Positions 48,962 to 59,776 of a DNA stretch of 64,000 bases are shown here, one piece after another. The notes below the pieces were generated by a model. It ran no database searches. It was not told the origin of the DNA and saw only the letters and a program-made list of their open reading frames with translations. The position numbers and the translations under genes were made by a program. Positions within the stretch are counted from its first letter, which is position 1, and every line of letters starts with the position of its first letter. The DNA is from Atlanticothrix silvestris CENA357 (GTDB lineage Bacteria; Cyanobacteriota; Cyanobacteriia; Cyanobacteriales; Nostocaceae): NCBI RefSeq assembly GCF_016056295.1, contig NZ_JAECZB010000007.1, positions 1-64,000 of the forward strand, written 5' to 3'.

Positions 48962-50494
48962 ATGACCTTTTCAGGCATAGCTGTTGAACAGCGTTCCAAA
49001 GAAGCTGAGACTATTAAGTCTTTTCTGATTTACAGTCTGATTGGTTCGCTAGCCTTGCATATCGGCGTACTTTCCCTAGGTATATTTAATCTTGGGAGAA
49101 GAATGCCTGAAGTAGAAGATGAACCAATAGAAGTGACGATAATTGATTCTCCGACTTTAGAAATAGAAAAGCCACCAGATGAGATCAAACAAGAAACAGA
49201 AACTTCTTCAGCAAAGGTTGCTGAAAATACTAGTAATACAAATGAAACGGCAATCATACCTCAACCCCAAAATCAAGCAATCACTCCAACTCCTTTTAAA
49301 CCCCCTGTCATTGAACAGAAACAGCCTCTGAAATTAGAAACAGCCCCAGTTCAAAATCAAGAACCAACTACACAACCACAACCAGCAGCCAAAGCGCCTC
49401 CAGTCCAAAATCAAGAATCAACTACACAACCACAACCAGCAGCCACATCTCCTCAAGTACTAACATCTGAATCTACCAGTACCCAGCAGTCGTCTCCAAC
49501 GGTCAACCAAAGTAGTGAAAAATTGACAGGGTTGTTGAATGGATTGAGAAACTCTAGAGCTACTGAAGGAAGCAGTAATAATACTAATGCAGTTGAGTCT
49601 AATCAAGGTAGTAGCACAGGCTCTAACACTGCTGTAAATTCAAGTACTAGTAATAGACGGCCAAGAAGCAGTGGGACAATATCTACAGCACCAAGCCCGG
49701 CTAAAATAGAAACACCATCAAGTAATGGCAATTCTTCAGGTTCAGGGAATGGCCGCGCAGCTTGCCGTGAATGCGGTACCAAGTATCCAGAATCAGCTAG
49801 ACGACGAGGAATCGAAGGTAAAGTTGAGGTAGCTGTTGATACCGATGCTAAAGGTAATGTTACCAATGTGCGTGTTGTTAATTCCAGTGGCAACAGTGCC
49901 TTAGATGAAGAGACTATCAGGCAAGCACGCAGTTGGAAATTAAAACCTGCTACTGGTGGTAGACAGGGAGTGTCAATTTCTACTGAATATGCTATTGAAG
50001 GTTCTCGGCGACACCGTGAACTCCAAGAACAAAGAAGACGACAAGCACAAGAGAGAAAACAACGGGCAGCACAAGAGAAAAAACAACAAGCAGCAACTGC
50101 AAATACAAATTCAGCAGAGGAAACTCCAAGACGCAGACGGCGGGCAACGACATCAACTATTATGGATGTTCCTCCAGAAACCCCTAGACCACCTAGAGTT
50201 AGGCAGAGGCAATCTACACCTGCACCTAGTGCAGCGACAGCAAAACCCACAGAGTCAAAACCCCGTACTCCACAGAGAAATGTCAGAGAATCTCTACGTC
50301 GAGTGAGACCTAAACCTGTGACTAATAATTCATCAACCCAACCAAAACCAACTGAAAATCGGCGACGGCGGAGGACAGAGCCAGCCCCATCTTCAAGTCA
50401 AAACAAGTTGCGAAATAGTTTGCGTCGTTCTCAACAGCAATCTCAGCCGTCATCATCAGATGCTCCTGCTTCGACTGGGAATAAAAATGAATAG
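48962..50494 (+). CDS. tonB: TonB-family protein with long basic C-terminal extension
   Basis: A 510-residue energy transducer. A membrane anchor lies at about 20-42, followed by a Pro/Gln/Thr-rich periplasmic spacer (about 60-260) that includes a tandem repeat of the unit PVQNQE(P/S)TTQPQPAA. The TonB C-terminal domain spans about 262-350 (CGTKYPESARRRGIEGKVEV; NVRVVNSSGNSALDEETIRQ). Normally the protein ends here; this one continues for about 160 residues rich in Arg, Gln, Pro and Ser. The extra tail could contact peptidoglycan or nucleic acid, but its role is unknown. It is divergent from exbBD. Confidence 0.85.
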   Translation: MTFSGIAVEQRSKEAETIKSFLIYSLIGSLALHIGVLSLGIFNLGRRMPEVEDEPIEVTIIDSPTLEIEKPPDEIKQETETSSAKVAENTSNTNETAIIPQPQNQAITPTPFKPPVIEQKQPLKLETAPVQNQEPTTQPQPAAKAPPVQNQESTTQPQPAATSPQVLTSESTSTQQSSPTVNQSSEKLTGLLNGLRNSRATEGSSNNTNAVESNQGSSTGSNTAVNSSTSNRRPRSSGTISTAPSPAKIETPSSNGNSSGSGNGRAACRECGTKYPESARRRGIEGKVEVAVDTDAKGNVTNVRVVNSSGNSALDEETIRQARSWKLKPATGGRQGVSISTEYAIEGSRRHRELQEQRRRQAQERKQRAAQEKKQQAATANTNSAEETPRRRRRATTSTIMDVPPETPRPPRVRQRQSTPAPSAATAKPTESKPRTPQRNVRESLRRVRPKPVTNNSSTQPKPTENRRRRRTEPAPSSSQNKLRNSLRRSQQQSQPSSSDAPASTGNKNE

Positions 50495-50503
50495 TTTTGT
50501 AGT

Positions 50504-50526
50504 GAGGACTTTAGTCCTCTCTTCTC
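50504..50526 (+). terminator. Hairpin after the tonB-like gene
   Basis: GAGGAC at 50504-50509 pairs with GTCCTC at 50514-50519 (loop TTTA), followed by TCTTCTCT. It begins ten bases after the stop. Confidence 0.65.
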
Positions 50527-50662
50527 TATAAGATGCTACGCGGTAAGTGCAGCTATGCCAGCAGGGCTTTACAAAAAATGGCTTAGCCCTTAGTACAATC
50601 TGATCTATTTTTTTACATTATTTAACATAGTTTGATTTTTTACCGCCAACTTTCTTAATACA

Positions 50663-51496
50663 TCAAGGCTGTGATTGAGGTATTTTAGCGGGCTGTAAAT
50701 TTTTAGCTTTATAGAACATTTCTAAGCTATCGCGATCGCCCACATAACGCCAGTGCCAAGGCTCATAACTCACGCCTTGAGCATTATTTTGGGGAAACGA
50801 TAATTCAAAGCCAAAACGGGCTGCATTTGTTTGTAGCCATCTATAAGCTTTGGTATTGTCAAAGTTAGTTTGCAGATTAGTTGCTGGTACTGCTCCATCT
50901 CCAATGTCGACAGCGTAACCTGTGTGATGTTCACTATGACCAGGAGGAGCGCTGACAGCAGCTCGTTCGGCTGGAGTCTGATTTCGCTCTTGTCCAATGC
51001 CAAAAAACAACGGCTCCTGATCTTTCACGGAGCGAAAGCCAGAAATTGGTATTAAAATTACACCCGCACTGCGTGCCGTTTGCACCATCGCCCGAAACTT
51101 TTCGGCAGCAGTTTTTCGCATTTTAATTCGCCCATCTGCGGTAATTGGTGCTAGTTCTGACTCAGGTGCTTCTGGATACGCTAAGTGTCCCAAAATAACA
51201 TCGTCCTTATTACCTGGGGGGTTGGCAGAATTACTAGGTTTTAAGGTTGGTACAGTAGCAGAAGGAGTTAGCGAAGTTGGAGAATCGGTTGTTTTTTTCG
51301 GTGCAATGGCGAAAAACAAAAAACCACTAACTACAGCCAGCACAACAAACCCTGCTAGTCCCCCTACCAGCAAAACTAGAGGTTGCAATCGTATTTTAGA
51401 TGCTGTATCAGGAGTATCGCGTAAAGCCACCGGAATCTCGTCACCAGGGCTACTCGATGAATTTTGCGGTTGTCCAGAAAAACCAACTTTATTCAA
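50663..51496 (-). CDS. D-alanyl-D-alanine carboxypeptidase, M15/VanY family
   Basis: Zinc peptidase of 277 residues that trims peptidoglycan stem peptides. An N-terminal cytoplasmic tail is followed by a membrane anchor (about 42-66) and a Ser/Thr/Pro linker. The catalytic domain has GFRSVKDQEPLF, the zinc motif SEHHTGYAVDIGD (His and Asp) and EPWHWRYVG (Glu and His), as in VanY. The start is a TTG at 51496, supported by AGGAG seven bases upstream; no ATG is available before the membrane anchor. Confidence 0.9.
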   Translation of the reverse strand: MNKVGFSGQPQNSSSSPGDEIPVALRDTPDTASKIRLQPLVLLVGGLAGFVVLAVVSGFLFFAIAPKKTTDSPTSLTPSATVPTLKPSNSANPPGNKDDVILGHLAYPEAPESELAPITADGRIKMRKTAAEKFRAMVQTARSAGVILIPISGFRSVKDQEPLFFGIGQERNQTPAERAAVSAPPGHSEHHTGYAVDIGDGAVPATNLQTNFDNTKAYRWLQTNAARFGFELSFPQNNAQGVSYEPWHWRYVGDRDSLEMFYKAKNLQPAKIPQSQP

Positions 51497-51597
51497 AGGT
51501 CAACTCCTACTTTTGTTCAATATCCATTACAAATTGTAGACTGGAAAAAATAAACATCACAGGTAACATTTTACATCTGTAATTCTTAGGCGCAATC

Positions 51598-52515
51598 TTG
51601 ACAAATCTCTTAGAACTATACGTCAAGCTGGTGGGATTAGTCCTAGTAGGATTTCTTTTGGGACGCAAACTACCTACCGCAGTTCCCACTCGTTTAGGTC
51701 AATTTCTTTTCTGGGTGGGAGTACCTATAAGCATCGTAGCTTTTTTACGGCAAGCCGATTTGTCGGGGCAGATTTGGATTGCACCTGCGATCGCTTATTT
51801 AGCTATTTTACTAGGGGCGTTTTTGGCTTGGCTAGGAATTAAAGGGCAAGTCTATTTCACAAATACTACTCCTCAAAAACCAACTCAAGGTAGTTTGATT
51901 TTAGCTGCAATGGTGGGTAACACAGGTTATCTGGGTTTTCCCATTACTTTAGCAATGATAGGAAAAGAATACTTTGGCTGGGCCTTATTCTACGATTTAC
52001 TAGGATCACTATTTGGAACTTACGGCTTGGGTGTGGCACTAGCATCTCATTTTGGCGGGAGTATTGGCAATTTTAGGCAAATTGCTCAAGCAATCTTAAT
52101 TAATCCTGCCTTGTGGAGTTTCGGCTTTGGCTTGGTACTGCGACAATTGATGATGCCTAATATAGTTGAATTCTCTCTAGAAAAAATGGGTTGGAGTGTT
52201 GTTGCTTTATCTTTAGTGTTAATTGGAATGCGACTTTCAAAGCTCAATTCTTGGTACAAATTACCACAGGTAGGCACAGTTTTGGCAATTAAAATGCTTC
52301 TAGTTCCCTTAATTATTGGCATTGCTTTACCACTTTTTGGTGTGACTGGTTCCGCTGCCCAGGTAATGGTATTACAGATGGCAATGCCTCCTGCATTTGG
52401 CACATTGGTAATTGCCGAAACCTTTAATCTGGATCGGGACTTAGCAGTTACTGCTTTGGCAGGAGGGGCTATGCTATTGCTGGTTACTTTGCCAGTTTGG
52501 CTATGGCTGTTTTAA
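51598..52515 (+). CDS. AEC-family (auxin efflux carrier-like) transporter
   Basis: A 305-residue membrane protein with about ten helices of the AEC family, which exports or imports organic anions and amino acids in bacteria. Features are the first helix pair LVGLVLVGFLLGRKLP, the mid-protein motif GNTGYLGFPITLAMIG, and ILINPALWSFGFGLVLR. The frame can only start with the TTG at 51598, preceded by a weak TTAGG. The substrate is unknown. Confidence 0.87.
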   Translation: MTNLLELYVKLVGLVLVGFLLGRKLPTAVPTRLGQFLFWVGVPISIVAFLRQADLSGQIWIAPAIAYLAILLGAFLAWLGIKGQVYFTNTTPQKPTQGSLILAAMVGNTGYLGFPITLAMIGKEYFGWALFYDLLGSLFGTYGLGVALASHFGGSIGNFRQIAQAILINPALWSFGFGLVLRQLMMPNIVEFSLEKMGWSVVALSLVLIGMRLSKLNSWYKLPQVGTVLAIKMLLVPLIIGIALPLFGVTGSAAQVMVLQMAMPPAFGTLVIAETFNLDRDLAVTALAGGAMLLLVTLPVWLWLF

Positions 52516-52671
52516 TTTAAAAGTTCCTAAATCAACCCTAATAACCAAATAACTAAAACACTAATTGCAATCAATTGCAGCCGGGTTAAATGGGTTGCGT
52601 CCCCTTATGCATCAAGATCCGCAGATACCGATATAGGAATTACTGAGAGTTTGACAATATTCCCCAACTGA

Positions 52672-53757
<1,086 letters not shown>

Positions 53758-53843
53758 CTGACGGGATGAGAAAGACAAAAGAGTATTCCCTATCAAGTCT
53801 TTTTCTCTATGCCTTAATTACGAATTACGAATTACGAATTAGT

Positions 53844-55085
53844 ATGACCATTATCCCTGCAAAAATTGACCTAGCGATTATTGGTGCTGGGCCTCATGCT
53901 TTAACCTTGACTACCCATCTGTTGCAAAAACGGCAAAGAATTAGGGGGAAATTTTTAGTATTTGATCCTAGTGGCAGATGGATGAGTCAATGGGAACACC
54001 AATTTAAAGCTTTGGAAATCCCTAGTTTACGCTCCCCTGCCGTCCACCATCCCGACCCAAACCCTTTTGCTTTAAGGAAATTTGCCCAATCTCGTCTTGA
54101 TGAGTTATTTCCTCCCTATGACTTACCAGGGACACAACTATTTGAGGATTTTTGCCAGGATGTGATTCGAGTTTGGCAGCTGCAAGAGCAAGTTATTCCT
54201 TTGGCAGTTAAGAGTATTGAACCCTTACCTCATCATTTGCGTCCTCGCTTTTGCCTCTGCTTGCAAGATGGGCAAAAAGTCATTGCACGGCGGGTAGTGT
54301 TAGCAACGGGTAGCGCTCAAATTCAAATACCTGATTGGGTAAACCAGATTCAGACAGCCTACCCACAAGATAGACTTTGCCACTCACAAACTATTGATTT
54401 ACGAAAATTACAGTTGATGGCTAAGAGAGTATTGATTGTGGGCGGCGGTTTGACAAGCGGACATTTGGCAGTGGGTGCTATTTCTCGTGGTGCAAAGGTG
54501 CATTTGATGATTCGGCGGCAATTAGTAGAAAAGTTATTTGACGCTGAACCGGGTTGGTTAGGGCCAAAGTATCTGAAAGATTTTTTTGCTCAATCTGATT
54601 GGGGGCAACGGGTAATGATGATTCAGCAAGCTAGAAATGGTGGCTCGATGACACCTGCGATCGCTACCCAATTACGGCAACAGATACGTCATGGTAACAT
54701 CAGAATTGACGAAAATTGTCAAGTAGTCAAAGCCGAATGGTTAAATGAAAATTGGCGCGTGGAATGTAGTGATGATAGTCAGCATGAGTGTGACTACATT
54801 TGGCTTTCGACTGGCACTAAATTCGATGTCACCACGGAACCTTTGCTAAAAGATATTTTAGCTACTTACCCCATCAAAATTGTTAAAGGTTTACCAGTTT
54901 TAGATACTTGTCTGCGTTGGCCTGGTTGTGAATTATTTATCATGGGTGGCTTGGCTGCAATGCTTGTCGGGCCAACAGCACGGAATTTATCGGGCGCGAG
55001 AATGGCTTGTGAAAAAATCGTCCCAGCGATTGTCAAGCCAAGTGTAGCTCTTTCCTACACGTTTAGCAGAGTACAAGCAGGCTAA
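53844..55085 (+). CDS. FAD/NAD(P)-binding flavoprotein, lysine N6-hydroxylase-like fold
   Basis: A 413-residue flavoprotein. The FAD motif LAIIGAGPHALTLTTHLL is at the start and a second dinucleotide motif VLIVGGGLTSGHLAVGA is at about residue 200; ATGSAQI sits between them. SLRSPAVHHPDPNPFALRKF recalls the SidA/IucD N-hydroxylase branch, but no siderophore genes are near, so the substrate is open. Start at 53844 (MTIIPAKIDL) follows an AATTACG repeat array at about 53818-53840; the frame upstream is repeat-derived. It is 86 bases behind hemB and could share its metal control. Confidence 0.8.
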   Translation: MTIIPAKIDLAIIGAGPHALTLTTHLLQKRQRIRGKFLVFDPSGRWMSQWEHQFKALEIPSLRSPAVHHPDPNPFALRKFAQSRLDELFPPYDLPGTQLFEDFCQDVIRVWQLQEQVIPLAVKSIEPLPHHLRPRFCLCLQDGQKVIARRVVLATGSAQIQIPDWVNQIQTAYPQDRLCHSQTIDLRKLQLMAKRVLIVGGGLTSGHLAVGAISRGAKVHLMIRRQLVEKLFDAEPGWLGPKYLKDFFAQSDWGQRVMMIQQARNGGSMTPAIATQLRQQIRHGNIRIDENCQVVKAEWLNENWRVECSDDSQHECDYIWLSTGTKFDVTTEPLLKDILATYPIKIVKGLPVLDTCLRWPGCELFIMGGLAAMLVGPTARNLSGARMACEKIVPAIVKPSVALSYTFSRVQAG

Positions 55086-55530
55086 CCAAAAATACTCAAA
55101 CCCTTGATTTTTCGTTTTCATACGTCAGTTCTATAGTGACTTGCATTGCAATCATCTAAATAATGTACTTAAAGTAAAAACTTCTATCTTTTTTTCATCC
55201 AGGTTGCACTATCAAACTTTTTTTGCGTTATAATGATAATGATTTTCATTGTCTTTAACTACTCAATAAAATTCAGTCTAATGTTTGGTGATTGATTACT
55301 ACTAGAAAGTACTAATGCCATACTGCAATTTTCTGAATAATATTATGCCAGTCATCATGGCATTGTAGTGCGACAAGAACGACCAGAAGTTTTACAAAAA
55401 GGTATTCTGCTGCGGATTACATCTCCACCCGATAGAAATAATTATTAGTTAGTATGACTTTTAAAAACTTACTGCTAGCAATTACTAACGACTACTAAAA
55501 ATTTGAAACTTAGGAAAGTTTGAATTGATT
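55086..55530. other. Intergenic region upstream of the COG0523 gene
   Basis: A 445-base gap with the Fur/Zur-type box at 55234-55253. A short frame at 55341-55448 (ending RPEVLQKGILLRITSPP) has codon use and composition like the tail of a gene, so a degraded gene fragment is possible, but no start or family could be found. The remaining sequence is AT-rich. Confidence 0.45.
55234..55253 (+). promoter_or_regulatory. Zur/Fur-type operator upstream of the COG0523 GTPase gene
   Basis: TGATAAT-G-ATTTTCA at 55234-55248 matches the cyanobacterial Zur palindrome (TGATAAT-N-ATTATCA) with one mismatch. From 55235 the 19 bases also match the Fur consensus at 16 positions, so the two regulators cannot be separated by eye. 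The zinc-chaperone-type gene behind it favours Zur. The box is about 280 bases before the start codon, which implies a long leader. Confidence 0.7.
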
Positions 55531-56559
55531 ATGACTCAACTCACGGCGTTAACTTCAAACCCAAGTTTTGATATTCCTAAAAAAGGAATGCCTGTTACCA
55601 TTATTACAGGATTTTTAGGCAGTGGTAAAACTACACTTTTAAATCAAATCCTCAAAAATAAACAAGATTTAAAAGTTGCCGTACTTGTAAATGAGTTTGG
55701 TGACATTAACATAGACAGCCAATTACTAATTTCTGTAGACCAAGATATGGTCGAACTTACTAATGGTTGTATTTGTTGTACTATCAATGATAATTTGGTT
55801 GATGCAGTTTATCGAGTTTTAGAACGAGAAGACCGTATTGATTATCTAGTCATTGAAACAACTGGTGTTGCTGACCCTTTGCCAATTATATTGACTTTCT
55901 TGGGGACAGAATTAAGGGATTTAACAAACCTTGATTCGATTATAACTGTAGTAGACTCTGAAACATTTAATGAAGCTCATTTTGAGAGCGAAGCTGCTTT
56001 AAAACAGATCACTTATGGAGATATTATTCTTCTGAATAAAACAGACCTAGTTACTTCAGAAAAACTAGAAAATGTAGAAAATTTCATTCATGATATGAAA
56101 AATGGTGCGAAAATTCTGCACACTAAACATGGAGAAGTGGCGTTACCATTAATTTTAGATGTGGGTTTAACTCCAACAGATGAGTATATTGCCAATGATG
56201 CTAAAGATACTCACGAGCATGAACACCACCATCATAACCATGACCATCATCACGAACATCACTCACATCATTTGGAGAATGATGGATTTGTTTCGATTTC
56301 TTTCCAAACTGATAGACCATTTGATGTTCAGAAATTTGAAAAATTTCTAATCGAAGAAATGCCACAGGATGTATTTCGGGCTAAGGGCATTTTGTGGTTT
56401 AGTGATAGTGAACTGCGCCATATTTTTCAACTGAGTGGCCCTCGCTATAGCTTACATGCTGATGAATGGCAGACTCCACCTAAAAACCAAGCAGTTTTTA
56501 TTGGTAAAAAGTTAGATATTAGTCAAATTTACTCACAACTTAATGAATGTTTGGTATGA
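55531..56559 (+). CDS. COG0523 (CobW/ZNG1-type) GTPase metallochaperone
   Basis: G3E-family P-loop GTPase of 342 residues thought to deliver metal to client proteins during shortage. Walker A is GFLGSGKTT, the metal-binding CxCC motif is NGCICCTIND, and ETTGVADP and LLNKTDL complete the GTP site. A His-rich stretch at about residues 230-252 (mostly His, Asp and Glu) is a metal-binding loop, followed by the CobW C-terminal domain. The upstream Zur/Fur-type box suggests induction by zinc lack. folE follows 103 bases later on the same strand. Confidence 0.92.
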   Translation: MTQLTALTSNPSFDIPKKGMPVTIITGFLGSGKTTLLNQILKNKQDLKVAVLVNEFGDINIDSQLLISVDQDMVELTNGCICCTINDNLVDAVYRVLEREDRIDYLVIETTGVADPLPIILTFLGTELRDLTNLDSIITVVDSETFNEAHFESEAALKQITYGDIILLNKTDLVTSEKLENVENFIHDMKNGAKILHTKHGEVALPLILDVGLTPTDEYIANDAKDTHEHEHHHHNHDHHHEHHSHHLENDGFVSISFQTDRPFDVQKFEKFLIEEMPQDVFRAKGILWFSDSELRHIFQLSGPRYSLHADEWQTPPKNQAVFIGKKLDISQIYSQLNECLV

Positions 56560-56662
56560 TTACAAAGTGTTAAGTGATTGTCTAATTTAGTTAATAGTCA
56601 TTTCTAACTCTTAGACTATTAACTAATTTATTAATCTATACCAATCAATGAAATAAAAAATA

Positions 56663-57316
56663 ATGACTCTATCGATTCGTCCCGATGTAAATTCTGCTGC
56701 TCAAGTGGTTTCATCTTTATCTACTCAGCAGTTACCAACTGTTACTGAAACAGAGATGTTGCAGGCTGTGCGTACTTTATTAATTGGATTAGGAGAAAAT
56801 CCTGAGAGAGAAGGATTAAAAGATACTCCCAAGCGAGTTGTCAAAGCTTTGCAGTTTCTTACCAAGGGATATCATGAATCTTTAGATGAACTACTAAATG
56901 GGGCAGTTTTTACAGAAGATGCTAATGAAATGGTGTTAGTCCGGGATATTGATATTTTTAGCTCCTGCGAACATCATATTTTGCCAATTATTGGCCGCGC
57001 TCATATTGCCTATATTCCTGATGGTAAGGTAATAGGATTATCTAAAATAGCCCGTATTTGTGAAATGTATACCCGGCGTTTGCAAGTGCAAGAACGTCTC
57101 ACTTTACAAATTGCTGATGCGTTACAAGGTTTACTCAAACCTCAAGGTGTTGCTGTGGTAATAGAAGCAACCCACATGTGTATGGTGATGCGAGGCGTGC
57201 AAAAACCTGGTTCTTGGACTGTCACTAGTGCCATGCGCGGTGTGTTTGCGGAAGATGCGCGGACTCGTAAGGAGTTTATGAATTTGGTGCGACACAATAC
57301 TAATTTTCACTCTTAA
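56663..57316 (+). CDS. folE: GTP cyclohydrolase I, type IA
   Basis: Zinc enzyme that opens GTP to 7,8-dihydroneopterin triphosphate, the entry to folate and pterins. The 217-residue sequence keeps the zinc ligands: Cys and His in SSCEHHILP and Cys in THMCMVMRG. Further signatures are [15 protein letters not shown] and [22 protein letters not shown]. Standing behind a COG0523 GTPase with a Zur-type box, it may be a client of that metallochaperone. Zur-controlled folE copies elsewhere are often the zinc-flexible type IB, so a type IA enzyme here is noteworthy. Confidence 0.94.
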   Translation: MTLSIRPDVNSAAQVVSSLSTQQLPTVTETEMLQAVRTLLIGLGENPEREGLKDTPKRVVKALQFLTKGYHESLDELLNGAVFTEDANEMVLVRDIDIFSSCEHHILPIIGRAHIAYIPDGKVIGLSKIARICEMYTRRLQVQERLTLQIADALQGLLKPQGVAVVIEATHMCMVMRGVQKPGSWTVTSAMRGVFAEDARTRKEFMNLVRHNTNFHS

Positions 57317-57779
57317 GTAAAAGGCTATATTCAAGCAGCAGTTTGTAGGTAAATAAACCACATCTTTTTGATTTGACGCAAAGGATTATACGCCAAGACG
57401 GAACTCGCAGAGTAGGCGCAAATAAAGAAATATGGGGTCTAAATACATAAAAACTGCTGTATGACCAAATTATTGATTTATAAATACTTCAGTAAAATAA
57501 TCTGTAATTTTAAATACAAAATTAAATGTGCTTACTTGGTTTTGATTAGAGGATTGAAATTGAAGCTTAATCTTAAGTAATTTACCGAACATGATATAGC
57601 GATTGCTACTTAGATTAGTACATAAACGAATTACAAAATCTAGACAATAAGAGACTTTAGAGCTTGTTCTCTACTATATTAAACTCATTCTTACCTTCCA
57701 CGACTTGCCAAAGTTGCACTCTCTTGATGGGTAAATCGCTAAAATATAACTTGAAAGAATTAGTCTAGGATTCTAACAA
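57317..57779. other. Intergenic region without recognised gene
   Basis: This 463-base gap contains a GCAAAGG...GCCAAGACGGAACTCGC-type word (about 57378-57420), which looks like a dispersed repeat seen widely in cyanobacteria. The rest is AT-rich and gives no gene, hairpin or operator I can support. Confidence 0.45.
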
Positions 57780-58232
57780 GTGAGAAAACAACTATTTTAC
57801 ATCTTATTTGTACTGAGCTTAGTTGGCATTCTGGGCTTTTCTTATATCTCAGAACAAGCGCCAGTTACTCGTTGCCGTTCATGGGGCTTTATTTCCTCTA
57901 CCAGTGGAAAATACTACTCTACTCCTGAAAAAGTAGTGATTCAGCCTTGGTTTGGTCGACATCGCGTCTACGGTATATTTATGATTCCCGATGGGTATCG
58001 TAGCGATCATTTTGTCACCTTAACAATACCTGGGGAAAAAACTTACTGCGGACAACTGATGAATGATGGTGATAACTTTATTGAGGGAATTTATGCTCAA
58101 CCAGGTTATCACCTAATTAAGGGACAATTTAATACACGAATTGCTGTTTGGTTAATTGCCCAAGGCAAAAAAGAACAGTTACAACAACCTAGTAATTGGA
58201 GATTAGGTTATGCCCTCAAAAAGCAAAAATAA
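57780..58232 (+). CDS. Secreted or membrane-anchored protein of unknown function
   Basis: A 150-residue protein with a GTG start. Residues about 5-24 form a signal or anchor helix (LFYILFVLSLVGILGFSYI), and the rest is a beta-rich extracytoplasmic domain with two Cys (CRSWGF; TYCGQL) that could form a disulfide. I do not recognise the family. It stands alone between gaps. Confidence 0.6.
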   Translation: MRKQLFYILFVLSLVGILGFSYISEQAPVTRCRSWGFISSTSGKYYSTPEKVVIQPWFGRHRVYGIFMIPDGYRSDHFVTLTIPGEKTYCGQLMNDGDNFIEGIYAQPGYHLIKGQFNTRIAVWLIAQGKKEQLQQPSNWRLGYALKKQK

Positions 58233-58329
58233 TCCTGCAAGCTTAGTCAGTGTAGCTTACCGTAATACATGTTTAATTGTGTTAATTGTCAACAATTAAT
58301 ACAATTAAATATGTAAATAAACTGAACAA

Positions 58330-59406
58330 TTAACGAACTGTCTCTCGTATAGATTCAGTATCAATGGGTTTGATCAGGTACAGCCTTAACATGTGCCAAA
58401 CGATTGCCAAAGACGGAGGAATTTTTTGGAGGAATTTTGTGATCTTTGAGCGTTTGCTATTACTAATTGCTGCTAGTTTCAGATTATTTTCGGAACACTG
58501 CTCTAACCGCCAGAAAAATTCCGGGTGATTTGTGTTTAAGATCAAGGGAAACGCTCGTGCGGAAGTGTTATTGGTCTCCTGAATTACCTTATTATTGTAT
58601 TTACGTGGATGTATACCAATGGATTCATAGAATGTTACTCGTTCAAATACCGTGATTGTATGTGTAGCAAATACAGCCAATAGAAAGAAACGTATCCACA
58701 AACGCGCTGTCCAATTGTTCCATAATTGGGGTTGCGATCGCAGCAGCGCTTTGAAAAAATCTCCGTGTCGATTCTCATCCTGACACCAACTCTCAAATTT
58801 GCGAAATAGTGGGTAAAATTGGTATTCCGGATTTGCCTGTATATGACGATGCACTAATATATAACGCCAATAACCAATTTTCTCCGATAAGTAGACTGTG
58901 TAAATAATCCACTCTGGGGGGAAAAATGTATATGTGCGATGTTTCGTTAAATAACTTAAGTCTAGGGAGAGATTCAAATCTGCCATTGATTTATTCAAAA
59001 ATCCCGCATGGCGTGCTTCATCCCGTGCCATGAAATTGAAGGCATCTGCTAAGAGAGGATTTTTATCTTTTAGTCGGCGAGATAATTCTTTAAACAAAAG
59101 AAACCCAGAAAATTCCGAGGTACAAGAACGTTCTAAAAAGTCAATAAAAGCACGCCGCTTTTCACCAGTAATGTGATCCCAAGATTGCTTAAACTCTTCA
59201 TCGCGCACGAAATGATGCCGATTATAATCGGCACGTAGTTCTTCAACAATTGCCCGCAACTCAGTCTCATTTGCAGAAATATCTAAATTCGCCACTGCTT
59301 CAAAATCAGTGGTATAAAACCGTGGTGTTAACAGGGTTTCCTGAACAGGTGCTTTAATACCTGGCTTTAGCAATTGCGGCTCTGGGGTTTCGAGAGACTT
59401 AATCAT
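58330..59406 (-). CDS. chlAII: Mg-protoporphyrin IX monomethyl ester oxidative cyclase, low-oxygen isoform
   Basis: Di-iron enzyme that forms the fifth ring of chlorophyll, aerobic AcsF/ChlA type, 358 residues. Iron ligands are visible in SEFSGFLLFKEL, DEARHAGF and DENRHGDFF. Cyanobacteria have two isoforms; the one next to ho2 and hemN (ChlAII) is induced and needed at low oxygen. Here it faces away from the ho2 stub and hemN across a 370-base gap, so the assignment as isoform II rests on neighbourhood. Confidence 0.9.
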   Translation of the reverse strand: MIKSLETPEPQLLKPGIKAPVQETLLTPRFYTTDFEAVANLDISANETELRAIVEELRADYNRHHFVRDEEFKQSWDHITGEKRRAFIDFLERSCTSEFSGFLLFKELSRRLKDKNPLLADAFNFMARDEARHAGFLNKSMADLNLSLDLSYLTKHRTYTFFPPEWIIYTVYLSEKIGYWRYILVHRHIQANPEYQFYPLFRKFESWCQDENRHGDFFKALLRSQPQLWNNWTARLWIRFFLLAVFATHTITVFERVTFYESIGIHPRKYNNKVIQETNNTSARAFPLILNTNHPEFFWRLEQCSENNLKLAAISNSKRSKITKFLQKIPPSLAIVWHMLRLYLIKPIDTESIRETVR

Positions 59407-59776
59407 GAACTCAATTACATCGCTTTATGTCTATAAAAGCATGAATTGCTTACTAAATACATCAGTTAAATTATCGAAAAGGAAATAAGAATAAATAACC
59501 TAATAATCTAGGTTTGCAGCCTTTAATCCCTACCTAAACAATATAAAGAAATATTAATAGCTTTATAGTGATGCAGATATTGGTAGTTAAATAATTTTGT
59601 GAGAGAAAAACAAAAATGATTGGGATCTGTATAGGCAGTGTTACTTGCTGGATAGAATGATGCAGATCCTTTCTAAACCTAGAATAACAATCCTTTAACT
59701 CTGGACTGTGGATTATCAGCCATATTGAGTCGGTGGCTGCCTTGAAACCTTGCGCTTGAACATGAAGGAAGCAAAA
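59407..59776. promoter_or_regulatory. Divergent control region of the low-oxygen tetrapyrrole genes
   Basis: The 370 bases between chlAII and the ho2 stub should hold both promoters. In Synechocystis a MarR-type activator (ChlR) induces the homologous genes when oxygen is low; no such gene is in this window and I could not locate its site with confidence. AAGGA eight bases before the ho2 ATG is a good ribosome binding site. Confidence 0.45.
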
